A program made the translations under genes and the position numbers. Below, piece after piece: positions 1 to 8,671 of a stretch of DNA of 64,000 bases. Position 1 is the stretch's first letter. Every line of letters starts with the position of its first letter. This stretch comes from an endosymbiont of Bathymodiolus septemdierum str. Myojin knoll (GTDB taxonomy: Bacteria > Pseudomonadota > Gammaproteobacteria > PS1 > Pseudothioglobaceae): contig NZ_AP013042.1 in the NCBI RefSeq assembly GCF_001547755.1, forward strand, positions 1,054,001 through 1,118,000, read 5' to 3'. The notes beneath the pieces are model-generated. The model was not told the origin of the DNA, made no database searches, and was given only the letters and a program-made list of their open reading frames with translations.

Positions 1-510
1 TTAATCAGTTTTGTAGAATCTTTCATCTTGCCTTATCCGCCACCCGATGTTTTGCTTGCACCGATGGCACTTAAAAAACCGAATAAAGCCTATCAATTTG
101 CACTGATTTGCACGGTTTTTTCAGTTTTAGGGGGTATGGTTGGTTACTATATTGGTGCGATTTTATTGGATGTTGTCACCCCTTTACTTGCCAAACTTAA
201 CTATTTAGACAAAATAGATGCCATTGAATTATGGTTTGAAGAATACGGTATTTGGATTGTTGCCATCGCAGGATTTTCACCAATGCCTTATAAGATATTT
301 ACGGTTGGCGCAGGTATTGCCAATATGGCGTTTTTGCCCTTTGTGCTAATATCATTATTCGCCAGAGGCGTGCGATTTTTCTTAGTTGCTTTTTTGGTTA
401 GAAAATTGGGTGATATCTGTGATATTTGGTTAAAAAAATATATTGACCGCTTGGGCTATGCATTAATTATTGTTATTGGAGCAGGAATTTGGTATGTTAA
501 AACACATTAA
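1..510 (+). CDS. YqaA/DedA-like inner-membrane protein (5' end outside the window)
   Basis: The frame is open from base 1, so the gene starts upstream of the window; the internal TTG at 28 is not a convincing start. The visible 169 residues contain a proline-rich re-entrant segment near the beginning (LPYPPPDVLL), several hydrophobic helices and the GFSPMPYK motif followed by a GAG segment, typical of YqaA proteins of the DedA/SNARE-associated superfamily. DedA relatives act in membrane lipid transport or homeostasis; the exact substrate of YqaA is not known. Position directly before an nlpD-like gene is common in gammaproteobacteria. The 3' end overlaps the next gene by 17 bases. Confidence 0.85.
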   Translation, partial: LISFVESFILPYPPPDVLLAPMALKKPNKAYQFALICTVFSVLGGMVGYYIGAILLDVVTPLLAKLNYLDKIDAIELWFEEYGIWIVAIAGFSPMPYKIFTVGAGIANMAFLPFVLISLFARGVRFFLVAFLVRKLGDICDIWLKKYIDRLGYALIIVIGAGIWYVKTH

Positions 511-1057
511 ATTTTTTACCGTTATTTTTATCTCTGCGACACTCATTGGCTGCTTTTCTGATGGACAGAGAAAACGCGTCATTATTATTGATAAATCAAC
601 CAGTGTGGAAAATATCAGCCCTAATCGTCTGCCTAACCTCGTTCAGCCTAAAAAGACTGTTACAAAAACTCATAAAAAAATCAACAAAAAACCTTTAACA
701 AATAAAACAATTATCAAAAGAAAGAAAGAGTTACTCCCCGTTACTGGCAAAGTTATCAAATCTTTTTCTAAAAAAAATCAAGGTATTACCATTGCCACTC
801 AGCCAGGGCAAGCCGTTCACGCCATTCGTAAAGGTATCGTGGTTTACAGTGGTAAAATAAAAAGACACGGAAAAATGATTATCATAAAACACGCACTCGG
901 ATTTTATAGCACCTACACCCAAAACCAAACCTTAAAAGTGCAAAGTGGTGACAAAGTCACAAAAGGTCAAATCATCGCCCTCACTGGAAAAAATAATTTT
1001 TACTTTGAAATGAAAAAATTTGAAACCCCAATTGACCCTCTTAAATATTTAAAATAA
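494..1057 (+). CDS. nlpD: NlpD-like LytM lipoprotein, probably amidase activator
   Basis: I choose ATG 494, which gives a clean lipoprotein signal (MLKHIKFF, hydrophobic stretch, lipobox LIGC), over the earlier start at 470. Length is 187 residues. After a basic linker rich in Lys and Thr, residues ~85-187 form a LytM/M23-type domain ending in the NlpD-like DPLKYLK. The metal ligands of active M23 enzymes are not visible: the HxGxD position reads NQGIT and the HxH position reads FYFEM. NlpD of E. coli is likewise degenerate and activates amidase AmiC at the septum. Unlike E. coli NlpD no LysM domain is present. An outer-membrane-anchored activator of cell-wall amidases is the likeliest role. 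Confidence 0.75.
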   Translation: MLKHIKFFTVIFISATLIGCFSDGQRKRVIIIDKSTSVENISPNRLPNLVQPKKTVTKTHKKINKKPLTNKTIIKRKKELLPVTGKVIKSFSKKNQGITIATQPGQAVHAIRKGIVVYSGKIKRHGKMIIIKHALGFYSTYTQNQTLKVQSGDKVTKGQIIALTGKNNFYFEMKKFETPIDPLKYLK

Positions 1058-1073
1058 CGGATAATAAAATTCT

Positions 1074-2099
1074 ATGAATGATTTCTTACAAAATATAACC
1101 CTTCATCAATCCGCAGGTGCTTTGCTCGTAGTAGCATTAGTGATGCGTGTGGTTTTGAGTATGGTTTTAACAGGATTGGTCAAGCAAGCGCAGAAGACTA
1201 AAAATCAATTAGATAACCATTTGATTGAGGCAGTGGCATTGCCATTGAAAACAATGATTTGGTTTGGACTGGTATTCTTCTTAATTGATTTATTTAAAGG
1301 TGAGTTGGAATTTTTTCTGAGTCTAATTGCTTACATTAATATCGTGCCGATTTTTATTGTGGCTTGGGCAATGATTCGTATGGTATCTGGGATTGAGGCG
1401 TATTTGATTAAGAGAAAATCTAAGGTAAACAGCGATTCAATTCGATTGATTTCGCGATTGACTAAAATTTTAATTGGAATTGGGATTGCGTTAGGCTTAG
1501 CGCAGCATCTTGGATTTTCGGTATCGGGTCTACTAACTTTTGGCGGTGTGGGTGGTATTGTGATAGGTTTTGCAGCCAAAGATATGCTCTCAAATATCTT
1601 TGGCGGGTTAATGTTACAGATGGATAGACCATTTTCAACAGGGGATTGGATTCGCTCTGATCAGTTTGAAGGAACCGTTGAGAAGATTGGGTGGCGAATG
1701 ACGCGTATTCGTACTTTTAGTAAAAATCCGATTTATATTCCGAATTCTATTTTTTCCTCCATTCCGATTGAGACACCATCACGGATGACCAATCGTCGAA
1801 TTAAAGAGACCATTGGTATTCGTTATGACGATATTGCGCAAATGCCTATCATTGTTGCAGAAATAGAATCCATGCTAACAGCGCACAAAGAAATCGATCA
1901 AACCCAGCCATTACGCGTGTATTTTAATTATTTTAATGCATCATCACTTGATATTAATGTTTACGCCTTTAGTAAAACCACAGAAAAAGATAAATATCAA
2001 CAGCTTAAACAACAGATATTATTAGAGATTGCAAATATTATTGCCAGACATAAAGCAGAAATTGCCTACCCTACTCAAACAATCAACATTCATAAGTAG
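1074..2099 (+). CDS. MscS-family mechanosensitive ion channel
   Basis: 341 residues with about five N-terminal membrane segments (residues ~15-160) followed by the MscS signature: a glycine-rich pore helix (FGGVGGIVIGFAAKDMLSN, residues ~155-175) and the beta domain with DRPFSTGDWI and the GTVEKIGWRMTRIRT motif. The C-terminal domain (residues ~240-335) fits the cytosolic cage. MscS-type channels open under membrane tension and release solutes during osmotic downshock. The gene starts 16 bases after nlpD and ends 3 bases before miaB, so the three are probably cotranscribed. Confidence 0.9.
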   Translation: MNDFLQNITLHQSAGALLVVALVMRVVLSMVLTGLVKQAQKTKNQLDNHLIEAVALPLKTMIWFGLVFFLIDLFKGELEFFLSLIAYINIVPIFIVAWAMIRMVSGIEAYLIKRKSKVNSDSIRLISRLTKILIGIGIALGLAQHLGFSVSGLLTFGGVGGIVIGFAAKDMLSNIFGGLMLQMDRPFSTGDWIRSDQFEGTVEKIGWRMTRIRTFSKNPIYIPNSIFSSIPIETPSRMTNRRIKETIGIRYDDIAQMPIIVAEIESMLTAHKEIDQTQPLRVYFNYFNASSLDINVYAFSKTTEKDKYQQLKQQILLEIANIIARHKAEIAYPTQTINIHK

Positions 2100-2102
2100 A
2101 GA

Positions 2103-3425
2103 ATGAACAAACTTTTTATTAAAACTTTTGGTTGTCAAATGAATGAATACGACTCTGATAAGATGTCGGATGTATTAAAGCACTCTCATAATTTAACATT
2201 GACGAATGATGAAAAAAAGGCGGATGTGTTACTAATAAATACTTGTTCTATTCGTGAAAAGGCTCAAGAAAAATTGTTCCACCAGCTCGGTCGCTGGCGT
2301 AAATATAAAGATAAAAATCCAAATTTAGTGATTGGCGTTGGCGGTTGCGTAGCATCCCAAGAAGGGGATTTGATTCTCAAACGCGCACCGTTCGTAGATA
2401 TAATTTTTGGCCCGCAAACGCTACACCGATTACCAACGATGCTAAATAATGCGCTGAGTGATAAAGAAGTAAGCATTGATATTTCCTTTCCTGAAATTGA
2501 GAAATTTGACCATTTACCTAAAGCAAAGACGAACGGGGTAACGGCATTTGTATCAATTATGGAAGGTTGTTCAAAATATTGTACTTTCTGCGTTGTACCT
2601 TATACAAGGGGAGAGGAGGTGTCGCGCCCGTTTAATGATGTCATTAAAGAAGTACAGGTTTTGGCAAATCAGGGGGTGCGAGAGGTGAATTTGTTGGGGC
2701 AGAATGTCAATGCTTATCAAGGCAAGATGGACGATGGAGAGGGAGCAGATTTAGCACTGTTGATTAATATCGTTGCACAAATTGATGGTATTGATAGGAT
2801 TCGCTACACCACTTCTCACCCTGTTGAATTCAGTGATAGTCTCATTCAAGCCTACGCCGATGTACCTGAGTTGGTGTCGCATTTACACCTACCAATTCAA
2901 AGTGGCTCAGATAAAATTTTATCGTTGATGAAACGCGGACATACAGCACTTGAGTATAAATCTAAGATTAGAAAGTTGCGTAAAATTCGCCCTGATATTT
3001 CAATTTCATCGGACTTTATTATTGGCTTTCCTGGGGAAAGTGACCAGGACTTTACAGATACAATGAAGCTCGTTGATGCTATTGTCTTTGATAAATCGTT
3101 CAGTTTTATTTACTCGGCCCGCCCAGGAACGCCAGCGTCAAGTTATGCTGACGATGTAGATATGACAGTAAAAAAACAGCGCCTAGCGATTATGCAAAAA
3201 ACCATTGACGCATCTACCGAAGTCATCTCAAAATCAATGATTGGCAGCGTGCAAAAAGTCTTGGTGGAAAATAAAGCAAAGAAAGACGATAATATGTTTG
3301 GACGCACTGAAAATATGCGTAATACGCATTTTAAAGGATCCGAGTCTTTAGTTGGTCAAATCATTGATGTGAAAATTACAGGCGCAAGAGGGAATTCTTT
3401 AATGGGTGAGTTAGTATTACCCTAA
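2103..3425 (+). CDS. miaB: tRNA-2-methylthio-N6-isopentenyladenosine synthase MiaB
   Basis: 440 residues, full family length. Three N-terminal UPF0004 cysteines bind one 4Fe-4S cluster (C10 in TFGCQMN, one in NTCSIREKA, one in GGCVA); the radical SAM motif CSKYCTFC binds the second; a C-terminal TRAM domain (residues ~375-440) recognises tRNA. It methylthiolates the i6A37 base beside the anticodon after MiaA has added the isopentenyl group; miaA is also in this window at 21914. The 3' end overlaps a palindromic repeat that separates it from the convergent copper operon and could act as a bidirectional terminator. Confidence 0.97.
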   Translation: MNKLFIKTFGCQMNEYDSDKMSDVLKHSHNLTLTNDEKKADVLLINTCSIREKAQEKLFHQLGRWRKYKDKNPNLVIGVGGCVASQEGDLILKRAPFVDIIFGPQTLHRLPTMLNNALSDKEVSIDISFPEIEKFDHLPKAKTNGVTAFVSIMEGCSKYCTFCVVPYTRGEEVSRPFNDVIKEVQVLANQGVREVNLLGQNVNAYQGKMDDGEGADLALLINIVAQIDGIDRIRYTTSHPVEFSDSLIQAYADVPELVSHLHLPIQSGSDKILSLMKRGHTALEYKSKIRKLRKIRPDISISSDFIIGFPGESDQDFTDTMKLVDAIVFDKSFSFIYSARPGTPASSYADDVDMTVKKQRLAIMQKTIDASTEVISKSMIGSVQKVLVENKAKKDDNMFGRTENMRNTHFKGSESLVGQIIDVKITGARGNSLMGELVLP

Positions 3426-3480
3426 CCCAACAATAGAAAATACAAATCTGACGCCAACCCTTACTATCTTTGAATTAGGG
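3420..3480. repeat. Palindromic repeat, copy 1
   Basis: The outer arms CCCTAACCCAACAATAG (3420-3436) and CTATCTTTGAATTAGGG (3464-3480) form an imperfect hairpin. Bases 3434-3459 are the reverse complement of 5266-5291 with one mismatch, and the match extends to 40 bases with four mismatches. The repeat supplies the last codons and the stop of the hypothetical gene ending at 3464 and overlaps the miaB stop. It could serve as a bidirectional terminator, but I see no clear T-run. Confidence 0.7.
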
Positions 3481-3940
3481 TGTTAATTAATTGCTTCTTA
3501 AATGGCAAGGATATCTCCCAAGTTTCACTGCCTCTTTTGACAATCAGATGTGCAATCCAACTTTGCTTTGAAAGTGTGCATATTGCTAAAAAACCACTGC
3601 CAGAAAAACTATTTTTGCCATTTTTATACAAACGATACTGCGGGGTACTGGTATCAATTTCAATAGCCTCAAAAAAGACACTCACTTCATCAAGTTTATC
3701 CCCTTTTGCATCAACAGAAATCGTTAGTCTTTCACTGGCTGGTATGCCTTTAGGCGAAATATTAACTTGAAGCGTGTTAGATTGGTCAAGCGTAACTTGA
3801 CAAGAGGTCTTCTCTATATGGCAATCGTTCACTTGAATATAATAATCAACATTGTTCCTATCTCTGATGATTAAATAACCCGATAAGACAACCGTAAACA
3901 CCATAGCTAGTGCAATAATAATAACGGACTTATGTTTCAA
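3464..3940 (-). CDS. Small membrane-anchored protein of the copper operon, function unknown
   Basis: 158 residues with an N-terminal membrane anchor (residues ~5-25) and a periplasmic part predicted to be beta-rich, with three cysteines (in NDCHIEKTSC and AICTL). I do not recognise a named family. It begins at a TTG that overlaps the sco1 stop (TTGA), so translation is coupled to the copper chaperone genes. Position suggests a role in copper handling or cytochrome oxidase assembly. Its final codons lie inside a palindromic repeat, so the true C terminus may have been altered by that insertion. Confidence 0.7.
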   Translation of the reverse strand: MKHKSVIIIALAMVFTVVLSGYLIIRDRNNVDYYIQVNDCHIEKTSCQVTLDQSNTLQVNISPKGIPASERLTISVDAKGDKLDEVSVFFEAIEIDTSTPQYRLYKNGKNSFSGSGFLAICTLSKQSWIAHLIVKRGSETWEISLPFKKQLINTLIQR

Positions 3941-4617
3941 AAATTCACCATGCGTTCAATGTCCTTCGCCATATCACTAGGTTTATGTGGGGATGGAAAT
4001 CCTGCAAAAATTTGACCTTTTGGATTAATCAAATAAATCCAAGCCGTGTGATTAATGGTATAACCCTCTTTAATTGCTCGTTCAGGTAATTTTCCATTTG
4101 CTTTCAAGATAATTTGTTTACCATTTTCAGCATAAATAACCCGTTCGTAATAAGTACCGAAAGGCTTAATAAGTCTATCAATTTGCACCTGTTCACCAGA
4201 AACACCGATAAAATCTTTGTCAAAATTTGTGATATATTTTTTCAATACTTTAGGCGTATCTCTTAAAGGGTCAAATGTGATTGCAACCACATTTGGCATA
4301 TCAATTTTTTTATCTTTAACAATAATCTGTTTCAACCTAGACATATCAAAAAGTTCTGTCGGACAAACATCAGGGCAGTTGGTGTAAATAAACAACAATA
4401 AACTCCATTGACCTTCTAAACGACTATTGTCAAACTTGTTATTATTATGGTCAACTAAAGAAAATAATGGCAAAGGTTTATCAAGATTGTGAAGAATATA
4501 AGAGCCCTTAAGTTGCTTCGCCAAAGATTTGTAATCTTTATTCGACATTGTAAAATAAAAAGAGAGCGCTAATAACCCAATCAGAGTAGATATTAAAATT
4601 GATTTTTTAATGCTCAT
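3937..4617 (-). CDS. SCO1/SenC-type copper chaperone (thioredoxin fold)
   Basis: 226 residues. Residues ~6-23 are a membrane anchor and the rest is a periplasmic thioredoxin-like domain. The copper ligands of the SCO1/SenC family are present: the CxxxC pair C81/C85 in NCPDVCPTE and a distal histidine, H190, in INHTAWIYL. SCO proteins deliver copper to, or reduce, the CuA site of cytochrome c oxidase. The start overlaps the end of the PCu(A)C gene by 11 bases, giving a coupled operon of PCu(A)C, Sco and a small anchored protein, a common pairing for CuA assembly. Confidence 0.95.
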   Translation of the reverse strand: MSIKKSILISTLIGLLALSFYFTMSNKDYKSLAKQLKGSYILHNLDKPLPLFSLVDHNNNKFDNSRLEGQWSLLLFIYTNCPDVCPTELFDMSRLKQIIVKDKKIDMPNVVAITFDPLRDTPKVLKKYITNFDKDFIGVSGEQVQIDRLIKPFGTYYERVIYAENGKQIILKANGKLPERAIKEGYTINHTAWIYLINPKGQIFAGFPSPHKPSDMAKDIERMVNF

Positions 4618-5059
4618 GATTGTTCATATGCATTTTTTTACCACTCTTAACCTGTGCATTGACAGTTTGCACCGTACCATTGTCAAATTCTAACTTAATC
4701 GCTACCGTGCTACCTATGTCTGGCACTTTCTCAGGTTTTATCAACATAATATGCCAACTACCTGGTTTTAGGATTAACCTCTCCCTAGCTGGAATAGGTG
4801 CAAATAATTGCCTAACCATTTTCATTAGCCCATTATCATTGACAGTCCTATGAATCTCAACACGCCGATACCCCTGTGCATAAGCAGAAAGTAACTTAAT
4901 GTCTTTATCAGTTTGATTATCAATTTGCATAAATACCCCTAAAACAGATGCATTAACTGGCGCTGAACGAATCCATGGGTCATAAACAATGATGTCTGCA
5001 TTCGCCTGAGCAATAAACAACAAAGAAAATAACGCACTTAATATCTTTTTATTCATCAT
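4607..5059 (-). CDS. PCu(A)C-type periplasmic copper chaperone
   Basis: 150 residues from the double ATG at 5059/5056. I prefer 5059, with GGGA five bases upstream, over the longer frame from 5149, which would put charged residues before the signal peptide. A Sec signal peptide (ending near AQANA) is followed by the DUF461 fold with the copper ligands in order: H in VEIHRT, M residues in GLMKM, then HIM in GSWHIML. The C-terminal MHMNNHEH tail adds further possible ligands. Family members pass Cu(I) to Sco1 and the CuA site. The promoter and first ~110 coding bases are duplicated at 6527-6684. Confidence 0.93.
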   Translation of the reverse strand: MMNKKILSALFSLLFIAQANADIIVYDPWIRSAPVNASVLGVFMQIDNQTDKDIKLLSAYAQGYRRVEIHRTVNDNGLMKMVRQLFAPIPARERLILKPGSWHIMLIKPEKVPDIGSTVAIKLEFDNGTVQTVNAQVKSGKKMHMNNHEH

Positions 5060-5125
5060 TCCATTCCCGTTATATTGGTAAAATTTTACAAAATATATTT
5101 TAAACCATAAACAAGGTACAAATAA
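4968..5125. repeat. Direct repeat, left copy (copper-chaperone 5' region)
   Basis: This 158-bp stretch covers the promoter region, start codon, signal peptide and first mature residues of the PCu(A)C gene. It recurs without gaps at 6527-6684 in the same orientation (offset 1559), with about a dozen substitutions. Upstream sequence shared by both copies, including TTTTACAAAATATATTTTAA, probably holds the promoter. Confidence 0.9.
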
Positions 5126-5230
5126 GGCTCTTTTCTTTGTCGCTCGCATGGAATTACTTGAATATTTTTACGCCAACATCACCAGAAAAACAAAACACAA
5201 TAAATAATGAATGTATATTTTTGTTATATC

Positions 5231-5305
5231 CCCAATCCAAAGATAGAAAGTGCTGTGGTGGTAAAGGTTGGCGTCAGATTTGCATTTTCTATTTTTGAAT
5301 TAGGG
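5231..5305. repeat. Palindromic repeat, copy 2
   Basis: The arms CCCAATCCAAAGATAG (5231-5246) and CTATTTTTGAATTAGGG (5289-5305) form an imperfect hairpin around a core containing TTGGCGTCAGATTT. The core matches copy 1 at 3434-3459 in inverted orientation, 25 of 26 bases. The right arm supplies the stop codon of the adjacent hsdR fragment. Confidence 0.7.
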
Positions 5306-5851
5306 TATATTTTTCTTAAAGTTTTCCGCTTGCTCAAAGATATCCTTGTAAACTTCATCTCGTGTTACAGGTGGATAATCGTGTTTATCCAGTAATAAGA
5401 TTAATTCGGCTTTTAAGGTTGATTTAATATCTTCCCGCTTATTCCAATCAAGAAATTTAGCTTGAGCGTCAACTAAATTTTTAACGGCTTTTGCCAAGTC
5501 AATGAGTTTTTCCTCTGGGTAACTAAAGTCATATTTAATGCACAACTCTTTTAGAATGTCATAAAAAGCTTTTTCTTCAAAATCAATTCCCAACTCAAGC
5601 CCTGCAGTAAATTCTTTTTGCACTTCCCAAATTAAATTGCTTAAATGTTCCGCCATTTCTTCGTAAACTTCACTACGCAAAACATCATCTTCTTTTCTTT
5701 CATTATATTTTTCAACTAAAGATTGCATTTTTTTTGAAAAATCAATTCCTTTTACTTTATTGACTTTCTTTATTTCTCCAATGGCTTTTGCTAAAAGTTG
5801 TTGAAGTAATTTTATTTTAGTATTTGGCAATTTTATCTTGTCTATTTTAGC
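5300..5851 (-). pseudogene. hsdR: 3' remnant of type I restriction endonuclease subunit R
   Basis: The translated stretch carries the hallmark C-terminal region of HsdR (DUF3387): KIKLPNTKIKLLQQLL, then GIDFEEKAFYDIL and WNKREDIKSTLK, ending in YPPVTRDEVYKDIFEQAENF. Only about 180 of the roughly 1000 residues of an HsdR remain, without the nuclease or helicase domains. At about 5851 homology switches abruptly to the antisense side of an IS5-family transposase, which marks the break. No hsdM or hsdS is present in the window. The fragment cannot restrict DNA and is a relic of a lost defence system. Confidence 0.88.
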
Positions 5852-6184
5852 CAAGTAGAGACCTTTGCTGATAGTGCCTATGCCAATAAAAATAATAATG
5901 AAAAATTGGGTAAAGAAAACAATAAAATATTGCACCGTGCCTACAGAAACAAGCCTTTAACCAAAGAGCAGAAACAAGAGAATAAACAACGCTCATCTAT
6001 TCGCTATATTGTTGAGCGAACCTTTGGCTTGCTAAAGCTTCATCACGGTTTAGGCAAGGCAAGATACCTTGGGTTAGAACGAAACAAGACTAGAGCGCAA
6101 CTGATTGCCATAAGTCATAATCTTAAAACTGGGATGAATATTTTTAAGCGAATGCGCAACCTGAGGGATTGTTGTATCCAATGA
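5852..6184 (+). pseudogene. IS5-family transposase, C-terminal fragment
   Basis: Reading in frame from about 5852 gives VETFADSAYANKNNNEKL, then ILHRAYRNKPLTKEQKQ and RYIVERTFGLLKLHHGLGKARY. This is the C-terminal third of an IS5-type DDE transposase, including the Y-(2)-R-(3)-E-(6)-K-like region (VERTFG). The catalytic aspartates upstream are absent because the element is truncated at the hsdR junction. The ATG-type start at 5906 is internal and not a real gene start. Confidence 0.85.
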
Positions 6185-6336
6185 ACGGAGAAAGCGTAAA
6201 AATAGAGAGATAAAGCGATAAAATCTAGATAAATCAAAGATTTTTATGAGAAAAATACAGTAGATTCTAGAAAATATTTTTGAAAAACAGACAAACTGAA
6301 ATTAAGGTGAAAAATTATGAATTACGCAAAGGTCTC
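5852..6336 (+). mobile_element. 3' fragment of an IS5-family insertion sequence
   Basis: It starts at the break with hsdR and ends with the inverted-repeat-like TACGCAAAGGTCTC (6323-6336). The same end type, AGACCTTTGCATAAATA, bounds the 74-bp element at 47481. The left end and most of the transposase are missing, so the element is dead. Confidence 0.75.
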
Positions 6337-6345
6337 TTTTTAGTA

Positions 6346-6480
6346 TTAACTATTGCCAACGGTGAGTTTTGAGGCGGCTTTGGCTATTTCTTCAGTGTGA
6401 TGCGTGAGGACAAAAAATCGCTGTGAAACCACTGGACTAAGATTTTTTGAAAATACTATGATAGCAAGGCTTAACGCCAT
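6346..6480 (-). other. 44-codon ORF, unidentified, within the relic region
   Basis: ATG 6480 to TAA 6346 encodes a peptide containing KNLSPVVSQRFFVLTHHTEE and ending KLTVGNS. I do not recognise it. It lies between the IS5 fragment and a half-copy of the palindromic repeat and may be the tail of a decayed gene. No ribosome binding site is evident. The stretch 6184-6690 is otherwise filled by the IS end, this ORF, the repeat half and the duplicated copper-chaperone fragment. Confidence 0.3.
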
Positions 6481-6483
6481 ATT

Positions 6484-6509
6484 CACACTTTCTATCTTTG
6501 GACTAGGGC
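6484..6509 (+). repeat. Half-copy of the palindromic repeat
   Basis: CACTTTCTATCTTTGGACTAG, running to 6509, matches the reverse complement of 5230-5252 almost base for base. No clear partner arm remains upstream. It abuts directly the truncated PCu(A)C remnant at 6510, which suggests that the repeat was the breakpoint. Confidence 0.6.
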
Positions 6510-6684
6510 AATGTCTTTATCAGTTTCGAGTCCATGGGTCATAAACAATGATATCTGCGTTCGCTTGAGCGATAAACAACAAAGAAAATAACGCACTTAA
6601 TATCTTTTTATTCATCATTTCATTCCCATTATATTGGTAAAATTTTACAAAATATATTTTAAACCATAAACAAGACACAAATAA
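6510..6684 (-). pseudogene. Truncated second copy of the PCu(A)C gene (promoter, signal peptide)
   Basis: Bases 6527-6684 are a gap-free direct repeat of 4968-5125, and 6510-6526 match 4898-4914. The intervening 53 bases of the intact gene are deleted here, which shifts the frame. What remains encodes the start, the signal peptide (MMNKKILSALFSLLFIAQA) and DIIVYDPW before running out of frame. It cannot make a chaperone, but the retained promoter faces away from phoH. The copy suggests that a copper operon once sat directly beside phoH. Confidence 0.9.
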
Positions 6685-6689
6685 TCTCA

Positions 6690-7607
6690 ATGAATTTAAC
6701 ACTTGAATTAAGTAATGCGGAGGAACTTGCCAGCGTTTGTGGCTCATTTGACCGTCACTTAGAAACGATTAGCAAAAGTTTGGATGTTGTCATTAATAAT
6801 AAAGGCGAAGATTTTACGCTTCAAGGTGACAACAAACATGTAGCCGCCAGAGTGTTACAAGATTTAGTAGCATTAAGTAAAAACCAAATGATTGAAATTC
6901 ACGATGTGGAAATGACCATTAAAGTTTACTCGCATTCGGATTTACCTGACAAAGTGGTGAATATCAAAACCAAACGCAAATTTATCCACATTCGCAGTCA
7001 AAATCAACAGCAATATGTTTTAGACATCAAGAAAAAAGATTGTACTTTTGGCATTGGTCCAGCAGGCACGGGCAAGACTTATCTTGCGGTAGCGCGTGCG
7101 GTAGAAGCTTTAGAAAGCTCTGAAGTGCGTCGTATTATATTGGTGCGTCCTGCAGTAGAAGCGGGGGAAAAATTGGGCTTTTTGCCAGGGGATATGACGG
7201 AAAAAGTGGACCCTTATTTACGCCCGATTTATGATGCCTTGTATGAGATGCTGGGCTTCGATAAAGTCGAAAAATTACTAGAAAAAAATGTCATTGAAGT
7301 TGCGCCGCTTGCCTTTATGCGCGGTCGAACCCTAAATGAGGCTTTTATCATTTTGGACGAAGCGCAAAATACCACAGTAGCGCAAATGAAAATGTTTTTA
7401 ACGCGTTTGGGTTTTGGCTCAAAAATGGTCATTACCGGTGATGTAACCCAAATTGATTTAGCAAATCCAAAACAATCTGGATTGATTCACGCTGCCAAGG
7501 TTTTAAAAGATGAAAAAAAGATTTCTTTTTGTTATTTTGAAGCAAAAGATGTGGTGCGTCACAATCTTGTACAGCGCATCGTTAACGCCTACGACAAAGA
7601 AAAATGA
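6690..7607 (+). CDS. phoH: PhoH-family ATPase (YbeZ type)
   Basis: 305 residues, normal for the PhoH/YbeZ family. Walker A is [11 protein letters not shown] (residues ~120-130) and Walker B is [11 protein letters not shown] (residues ~218-228); the N-terminal ~95 residues form the KH-like extension of YbeZ. The family binds RNA and is linked to YbeY in ribosome/rRNA maturation, but its precise reaction is uncertain. The stop overlaps the mnmA start (ATGA). The 5' side is occupied by the pseudogene relic, so phoH transcription must start inside or beyond that duplicated sequence. Confidence 0.92.
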   Translation: MNLTLELSNAEELASVCGSFDRHLETISKSLDVVINNKGEDFTLQGDNKHVAARVLQDLVALSKNQMIEIHDVEMTIKVYSHSDLPDKVVNIKTKRKFIHIRSQNQQQYVLDIKKKDCTFGIGPAGTGKTYLAVARAVEALESSEVRRIILVRPAVEAGEKLGFLPGDMTEKVDPYLRPIYDALYEMLGFDKVEKLLEKNVIEVAPLAFMRGRTLNEAFIILDEAQNTTVAQMKMFLTRLGFGSKMVITGDVTQIDLANPKQSGLIHAAKVLKDEKKISFCYFEAKDVVRHNLVQRIVNAYDKEK

Positions 7608-8671
7608 AAGTTATCGTCGGACTTTCAGGTGGCGTTGATTCTTCTGTCGCTGCATTAAGGTTGATAGAGCAAGGTTTTGAAGTGGAAGCTTTGTTTATGA
7701 AAAACTGGGAAGAGGATGACAGTGGTGAACATTGCACGGCGAAACAAGATTTGTCAGATGCACAGAAAGTGGCAGACAAACTCAATATCAAACTGCATAC
7801 GGTTAATTTTTCGGCAGATTATTGGGAGGATGTGTTTGAACATTTTCTCAAAGAGCATAAAAAAGGCCGCACCCCAAATCCCGATGTCTTATGCAATAAA
7901 AGCATTAAGTTTAAAGCATTTTTAGACTATGCATTAAATCTAGGGGCAGATAAAATTGCCATGGGTCATTATGCGAGAATTAAAGAAATCAATGGTGCTT
8001 TTCAACTAAAAACAGGGTTGGATAATGACAAAGACCAAAGTTATTTCTTGCATTTATTAAATCAGCACCAACTGTCTAAAAGTCTATTCCCACTTGGAGA
8101 AATTAATAAAAAAGAAGTGCGGAAGATTGCCACAGATAATGGTTTTGTGACTGCGAATAAAAAGGATTCAACGGGTATTTGTTTCATTGGTGAGCGCAAT
8201 TTTTCAGAATTTTTAGCCACTTATTTGCCCAAACAACAAGGTAATATTGTTGATGAAAATGGGCAATTTATCAAGCACCATCAGGGTTTGGCTTTTTATA
8301 CCATCGGACAACGCAAAGGCTTGGAAATTGGCGGGGGATTTGGTGATTCAGGTGCAGCTTGGTTTGTGGCGGATAAGCACATTGAAAACAATGAATTATT
8401 AGTGGTGCAAGGCGACCACCCCCTACTCTACCACGCATCATTAAATGCATCTAACCCACATTGGATTGACAACGAACCAAATTTTCCTTTAAAATGTACA
8501 GCAAAAATACGCTATCGACAAGCCTCTCAGGACTGTACAATTCATCTTGAAAATGGCGAGATTAAAGTCAATTTTGACCAATTACAGCGCGCAATTACAC
8601 CAGGGCAATCCATTGTTTTTTATAGCGAGGATGTGTGTTTAGGTGGTGCAATTATAGAAGACAGACAATGA
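7604..8671 (+). CDS. mnmA: tRNA-specific 2-thiouridylase MnmA
   Basis: 355 residues. The PP-loop [11 protein letters not shown] (residues ~6-16) adenylates U34 of tRNA. The first catalytic cysteine is in [12 protein letters not shown] and the second in [12 protein letters not shown]; the central region carries GHYARI. C-terminal beta barrels bind tRNA. The enzyme makes s2U34 in Lys, Glu and Gln tRNAs. It overlaps phoH upstream and hflD downstream by four bases each (ATGA), a tight operon. Confidence 0.97.
   Translation: MKVIVGLSGGVDSSVAALRLIEQGFEVEALFMKNWEEDDSGEHCTAKQDLSDAQKVADKLNIKLHTVNFSADYWEDVFEHFLKEHKKGRTPNPDVLCNKSIKFKAFLDYALNLGADKIAMGHYARIKEINGAFQLKTGLDNDKDQSYFLHLLNQHQLSKSLFPLGEINKKEVRKIATDNGFVTANKKDSTGICFIGERNFSEFLATYLPKQQGNIVDENGQFIKHHQGLAFYTIGQRKGLEIGGGFGDSGAAWFVADKHIENNELLVVQGDHPLLYHASLNASNPHWIDNEPNFPLKCTAKIRYRQASQDCTIHLENGEIKVNFDQLQRAITPGQSIVFYSEDVCLGGAIIEDRQ

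Noticed and set aside
5207-5395. 62-codon + strand frame between the copper operon and the hsdR fragment
   Set aside because: It runs through the palindromic repeat and antisense to hsdR; no start signal or similarity.
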